NCBI GenBank assembly: GCA_000349905.1
Contig: KB722736.1
Span: forward strand, 3,864,809-3,928,808
Length of the DNA: 64,000 nt
Reading direction: 5' to 3'
Source: Volvariella volvacea V23
Taxonomy: Eukaryota > Basidiomycota > Agaricomycetes > Agaricales > Pluteaceae
In this document: piece by piece, positions 58,660 to 64,000 of the stretch
How positions within the stretch are numbered: the stretch's first letter is position 1
How the letters are laid out: the number at the start of each line of letters is the position of its first letter
Program-made: the position numbers and the translations under genes
The notes under the pieces: model-generated
The model's database searches: none
What the model saw: only the letters and a program-made list of their open reading frames with translations
What the model was told of the DNA's origin: nothing

Positions 58660-61143
58660 TTACCACTCCTCCTTCTGCCAAGTCTTCCTCGCCCTGCTCC
58701 TCGTCTTCCATCCACCATCACCACCATCACCGTCCTCCCTCCTCTTCCTCATCCACTCCTTATCTCTTGACCCTCTCTGTTCTCTACCCTCCCAGCTTCG
58801 ACCTTCACTCCTCTCACCGCGGTTGAACCCACGGCCAGAACGGCCAGACCTGAATCCATCACCATCCTCCCCGCCCTCCACATCCCTCTTAAACCCAAAC
58901 CCACCCCCCCTCCTGTCTCTCTCAACCCGTCCTCTCGATCCCCGCCCCCTTCCACCCCTTCCACCATCCTCTCCAAGCCCGAGCTGCTTCAAAAACCTCT
59001 CGCTCAAGAAAGGCGGCGTCTCCAGCCCACACGCATCCACACTCCACTTCTGGCACCCCTCCAGCACATCCGCCTTCCGCACCCTCATCTCGTCCGTCTT
59101 GCCCACATAATACCCGAGCAGCGACGTAAACGTCTCCCGCACTGCCTCAGGATCCAGCTTCGGCGCGAGCGACGCAACCGCATTCGGCATCTCCTCCAAC
59201 ACGGGCACGAGCGGCGTCACAAACTTCTTGACTGTATAGTCCCGCTCCCTGTCCTGCCCAAACGCGCCCCGCTCTTGGCGCCTCGACCCAAACTTGTCCC
59301 TCTTCCCCGCCGCCAATGCGATCTCTGCGATCCGGCTCGTCGGTGCCTGCTCGCCTTGCCGCTCTTTGAAGAACTCCTCTGGGTTCTTCTCGTATTGCTC
59401 TGCCACTTCCACGAGCTGTTTCTCCATCTCGGCAGCCGTCAGCGGCTTCAACGGCACCTCTCCCAAGCAGTAGTCCACGAACCCTCTCTCCCACGGCAGA
59501 AGGACCAGATCCCCTCTCCCCTGCGTCCCCGCTCTTCCCGTCCGCCCGACGCGGTGGATATACTGCTCAGATCCAGAAGGCACGCCCACCTGGATCACCC
59601 GTGTAACACCCGGGTAGTCAACCCCCCGCGCAGAGACATCCGACGTGACAAGAACCGACGCGCCCGACGTATCGCTCCTAAACGACGCAGACGTCCTATC
59701 CCTCGCGGTTTGCGGCCTCTTCGAGTGAATCTCATACACCTGCGTCTTCCTCCCCGCGGGGAGACACGTCCGCGACAGCTCGCGCAGGAACGACGCGAAC
59801 AGCTGCGTCATCTTCGTCGTCGGGAGGAACACGATCGACTTGGACGCGCCCGGGTTCGTGAGCTGGTCGTGCGCGAGGAGGCGGAGCAGGTGCGGGACCT
59901 GGTGTGCCGCGCTCGGCAGGACGGTGTAGTTTTGTTCGACGTGGGCGTGCACGGGGGAGGTGTTCTCGCTCACGCAGTTGATGAATTGGTGGGATGACGA
60001 GAGGGTGGCGCGCGCGATTGATTGGATGGCGGGGGAGACTGTGGCGGAGAAGAGGAAGGTCTGGCGTTGGGGGACGGGTGGGAGGTATTCTGCGATGGCG
60101 TCTATTTCTTCTCTGAAGCCCATGTCGAGGAGGGTGTCCGCCTCGTCTAGGATAAGCTGCGCATATAACCAGTTAGTTAACGTATAACCCGATTGCATTA
60201 AGTGCGTACCAACTGAGTATTCTTCATGGCCTGAGCGACGCTGTCCACGGAAGAAAGTAAATCGCGCAACCTGCCAGGTGTGGCGATAACAATGTCCTTC
60301 CTGCCCCACTTCCAATCCTTCAGCTGCTGTCCTTTATTCGCACCGCCCACCAACAGCTGCACCTCCATTCCATCATGATGGGCGGTCAGCTTCATAGCTT
60401 CCTTTGCGATCTGTGCAGCCAACTCTCGAGTCGGGCTGATAACCAGCGTCCCGACGTTGTCCTTGGCATAAGCCCTCCTCGCACGCCTCTCCAGTTGGGG
60501 GTCGTGCTTCAAACCGGCGTCACGTACGGCATTTTCGCCGTGCAACTTGAGCGTACGTGCTCGGGCTTCAATAGCAGGCACGAGGAACGCTAGAGTTTTG
60601 CCTGTACCAGTTTTGGCTTTGACCAAAAGGTCGCGAGGGGGTGTAGTTGGCGATGGCGTGAGCGAGGCAGAGGGATCATATGGATTGGCTAAATCAGGGA
60701 GCAGGGGGAGGACTTCGGCCTGTACGGGGGTCATGTGTGTTAAGTGGAATGGGCCGGAGGTGATCGCCCGCAGAGTTTCTGGGGAGAGGGTGTTGGAGAG
60801 GGTGGAGAAGGTGGGTGTGTCCGGTTGGTCTTTTTCAACTTTGAGTTGTTCGTTCTGGGGTGAGGGGTCGTCTGAAGGACTTGCAGAGACTTTTGGGGTG
60901 CTGCTGAACGCAGGAGCGGTGGACGCCTGGCGCACGGTGTCGGGATAACGGGGGAGGGCTTGGTGCAAGTCAGCCAAGGTGTAGAAAGTATGAAACAACA
61001 GACGAACCGTTCATGCGAGATGAGGAGAGCACCGAAACTCCACGAGAGAGTCCTGGCACCATCGTAATGCGTCGCAACATCGAGCTTGTGGGTGCACTCG
61101 AGGCGCTTCGAGCGACCCGCCACAGTAAACCGCTTGAAATCAT
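58660..61143 (-). CDS. mitochondrial DEAD-box RNA helicase, MSS116-like
   Basis: Minus-strand exons: 61143..61008, 60958..60210, 60156..58660; 793 aa. The N-terminus [20 protein letters not shown] is Arg/Ser-rich without acidic residues, a strong mitochondrial presequence. DEAD-box motifs are complete: AKTGTGKT (I), PTRELAAQ (Ia), GG, TPGRL (Ib), LILDEADT (II), FLFSATVS (III), SIVFLPTT (IV), TSDVSARGVD (V), HRVGRTGRAG (VI). The C-terminal third continues past the core and ends in an Arg/Gly-rich basic tail (GGRGGRGRGSRGRVERDR), typical of RNA-chaperone helicases. MSS116 and CYT-19 unwind structured mitochondrial RNA and assist group I/II intron splicing; the same role is inferred here. The 49-bp first intron is short but keeps phase. 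Confidence 0.93.
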
Positions 61144-62252
61144 GGCTTCTAGAGAACTAAAAGAATAATACGGTATAGACTAGGGACTGTAAGGTTTTGG
61201 GTAGGAAAAAAGCTGGGAGGTCGGTGTTCTGGCACACCGTGGTGGAGGCAAAGTGCACAAGGATGAACCAGAAATTTTTGAAATTAGGGTGTTCTGTCGT
61301 GGGAATGTATTGCTGTTCTGAGGTGCCGTGTCGTAATGCGGGTTGGCTCTCACTATGAACAACACCCACGCCTAGGTTCGCCTGTGGTGATACCGACGGG
61401 CAACAATGATGGTATTTTCTGCTGCGCATCATCCCTGTATGAGTCAATCTCCCAAGTGCCGACCCGTCAGTACTTCAACTGTTAGAGAGGCAAAATCTTC
61501 CATCTGATATGGCATCGTAGGGCATAAGAGGAGTCATAACAAGATTATTGACCTGTGCACTTAATCAACACCCTCGAGTTCAACCTTATGTTCATGGTCG
61601 AGAAACAGCACCCTATTTTGGTTCCTCCAACAAATGTGATGAACGACACCTACCTTTACCCGGCCTCTAATCATTACTCACCCTGATATTAGATATCACA
61701 TGTCCTACCGCTGGCAGAAATTTCGTCCTTGACTACACCAAAAAAACAACATATACTCTAGCATCTTCTGCGCTCAAAACACGTGAATCTGATTCTTCCT
61801 AGGTGTTAGCCGTCATCTCAATCACGCGCTCTCGCTTGACTCAACAGTATTCTCTTCATATCGCAATGGAACCTAAAGGCAATAACCCATTTCCAATACA
61901 CACGATTTCATATGAGGTAAATTTCTTAACCTCCAGTATCCTTGTAGCCTGGCTCTGATCTGAGAGGAATGTCATCCCGTTTTTGTTCTTAGCAGGAGCT
62001 GTTAATATCACGGCCTCAGCGTAGTACTTGCCTGTGCTGAGCTTACTCGGATAGAACATGGAGCTGAACCATTGGAGTTGATAAGCAACGCCAACGAATT
62101 GTCTGCGCACTGCGCAGTCCTACGAATTAGAAGTCGTTTAAGGAAAGCTTTGTTCAGGGGCAACATATCGGTATAAAAGGTCTATTCCACGCTGCTTAAC
62201 ATCACGATTCAAGTCTACACTTGAGCTCGACGCTTCTTTACGTTCTTCGTCC
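61144..62252. other. intergenic
   Basis: About 1.1 kb with only short non-descript reading frames; no gene or repeat recognised. Confidence 0.45.
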
Positions 62253-64000
62253 ATGTCCACTATGGCTGATTCTGCAGGTGACCACAAGCCCTCACCCCAG
62301 ATTTGTACGTCCAAGTCACCATCACACGGCTCGTCTTATTCAAAACGTAAAAAAAGGCTTTCCAGAGGAGGCGAATGTGTCTATCCGATCAAGCGACGGG
62401 GTTACATACAAGGTTCACAAAGTCATTTTGGCGTCACATTGTCGAGACTTTCCTCCTGCAAATTGCCCCACAACACCAGATGGGGTCTTCCTCCTTTCCG
62501 AGCCAAGTTCTATTCTCGATAAAGTGCTTTACTATCTTTACCCCCATGTTTGGTCCAATTCATTGTCGTCTGAGCTTTCATTGGACGAAGTTTTGGGTGT
62601 AGGCCAGGCAGTTGAGAAATACGAGTACAGAAGTCTTGGTCGATGAGAGTCAGGTGAGGTCCCCGCTGCTATCCATAAATTTCAAATAATTTTAACATGA
62701 AAACAGAGATTCTGCCGCTCAGTCACCTGTTGCGGCACTGGCCTATGCTGCACAGTTTCGATATCAAGCACTTTTTGATCATGCCGCACCATTAGTAATG
62801 CAATCAAATACACCATTGCATGAGGTGTTGTTATCACTCCCACAAGCACTATGGACTAAATGGGTCGGTGCTGTGATGTTATTGTATGGTCACATGCTAA
62901 GCGATTCCTAGTTCCATTACAACAAAAGATGGAACACCGCATTCCTCACAGCAATAAACACTCTCCCCGTGCCAACACAGGCGGAATCGGCTGTATACAC
63001 CTCAGGATGCTGCTATTATTGCGGCAAATCCCTTAGTTCCTCACAGCAATATCGAACAAGTTCAATGGTGCTATTGCAGTTTGATATTGTCAAGAAGCTT
63101 GCTTCGACCGGAAATTTTACCGACCTTAAAGCGATCAATCATTATCTTGAGAAATTCGGACAAAAGTCCTGTAAAACGTGCTCACGTAGCCTCTTTCCTT
63201 ATGAACTTCTATCTTGGAAAGGTGATCTTCATCGAGCGATCCAGAAAATATTACCCCCAACCCTCACGCAAGAAATGCAAGAACCCCAAACTGCCGTGGC
63301 AGTATCAAGTACATCGAGATTATGTGAGTTGATTCTCTATTTTAATAATTAAATGGGTAGCTAACGGAGAAATTAGTTAGCTTTAGCGATGCAGATATAA
63401 AAATTCGTAGTGAAGACGGCATTGAGTTTCAGCTTCACAAGAATCATCTAGAGGTTTGTTGCGGGGCATTCCCCCCTTCCTCGTATCCCACAATGAACGA
63501 GGTTGTCCATCTTACTGAATCTGGTTCAACACTGGAGATGCTCTTTCAGTTTATATATTCACGAGAACAACCAGATTGGGAAGGGTTAGAGTTTTCAAAA
63601 CTTCAGGATCTTGCGGAAGCTGCAGAAAAGTATCAGGTTCACGTGGCGATATGTTTATGCAAAATTTTAATGAAGTGAGCATTAATTCACAACCGCACCG
63701 AGTATGCCAAAGACTGATGAATATCGGAATTGATAGGCGCTTCATCCGATCCCATCCTGCCGGTGTCTTTGCTTATGCAACAAAGCATGGTCACAATGAT
63801 ATTGCAGATGTAACTGCATTATTATTACTTAAATCGGGTGGAGGTGCAAAGGATTTGATGTCTTTACTCACACCTAATGCAATATTGGCATTGGTAAGCT
63901 CAATGGTCTCTTCGCAGGAATTAACAATACTCAGTGCTGTTCTTACAGGCTCGCTATTTAGAGCACATCTGGGGCTTATGCAACAAGGCTATCACTTCTT
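62253..64000 (+). CDS. tandem BTB/POZ-domain protein, partial, with a frameshift
   Basis: Exons: 62253..62277, 62357..62653, 62707..62863, 62912..63323, 63377..63674, 63737..63893, 63949 to the window edge. Two BTB-type modules are visible: NVSIRSSDGVTYKVHKVILA...FLLSEPSSILDKVLYYLYP, and DIKIRSEDGIEFQLHKNHLE...VHLTESGSTLEMLFQFIYS. Each is followed by the usual AxEKY linker and a helical region (AALAYAAQFRYQAL; GVFAYATKHGHND). The modules are joined by a phase-matching 53-bp intron, so one gene is preferred over two. All junctions keep phase except within exon 2, where the frame must shift by one base near 62623-62626 (EKYE|VQKSW). A 1-nt deletion is the simplest explanation; it may be real or a base-calling error. 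BTB proteins form dimers and often act as cullin-3 adaptors; the target is unknown. Confidence 0.7.

Noticed and set aside
59275..59997. 240-codon plus-strand frame opposite the DEAD-box helicase
   Set aside because: Arg/Pro-rich shadow of a high-GC coding region.

Overview
The window looks like nuclear DNA of a mushroom-forming basidiomycete (Agaricomycetes). The evidence is: genes with many short introns (mostly 48-65 bp, GT..AG, CTNAC-like branch sites), a FunK1-type fungal kinase, F-box/LRR, BTB and MYND proteins typical of agaric genomes, and housekeeping genes of fungal type (URA5, MSS116-like DEAD helicase, eukaryotic ProRS, mitotic cyclin B). Gene models were built by hand by chaining exons so that every splice junction keeps phase. 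Functions rest on motifs read by eye; no search was run.

Layout. 0-10 kb: a weak short gene (-), a secreted FAD-linked oxidase (+), an unknown protein (-), a TPR/MYND protein (+) and an EasG-like NAD(P)-binding reductase (+). 10-18 kb: two related F-box genes (+), one with a deletion and one decayed, then a TOK-type two-pore potassium channel (+). 19-23 kb: two more EasG-like reductases in tandem and a broken fourth copy (+). 23-29 kb: prolyl-tRNA synthetase (-) divergent from a B-type cyclin (+), followed by about 3 kb of gene-poor, pyrimidine-rich DNA. 32-39 kb: an AT-rich FunK1-like gene (-) with degenerate catalytic motifs and one in-frame stop, then an intact F-box/LRR gene (-). 41-45 kb: a MOV10/SDE3-like RNA helicase (+). 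45-52.5 kb: two more TOK channels in tandem (-), the second holding a 100-N assembly gap. 52.6-58.3 kb: URA5 (+), an unknown four-exon gene (+) and an intact small fungal kinase (+), flanked on the opposite strand by the C-terminal and N-terminal pieces of a second copy. 58.6-64 kb: mitochondrial DEAD-box helicase (-) and a tandem-BTB gene running off the right edge (+).

The main theme is local gene-family growth and decay. There are three TOK channels with nearly identical exon lengths, four EasG-like reductases, three F-box genes and two copies of one kinase, with several members visibly breaking. The most unusual points are a channel copy with an altered first selectivity filter, another copy with two apparent GC-AG introns, an N gap that homology says contains nothing, a pseudokinase-like FunK1 gene with a nonsense codon, and a precursor-like hairpin near 3.8 kb. 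The housekeeping genes are stable anchors and show no functional link to the accessory families.
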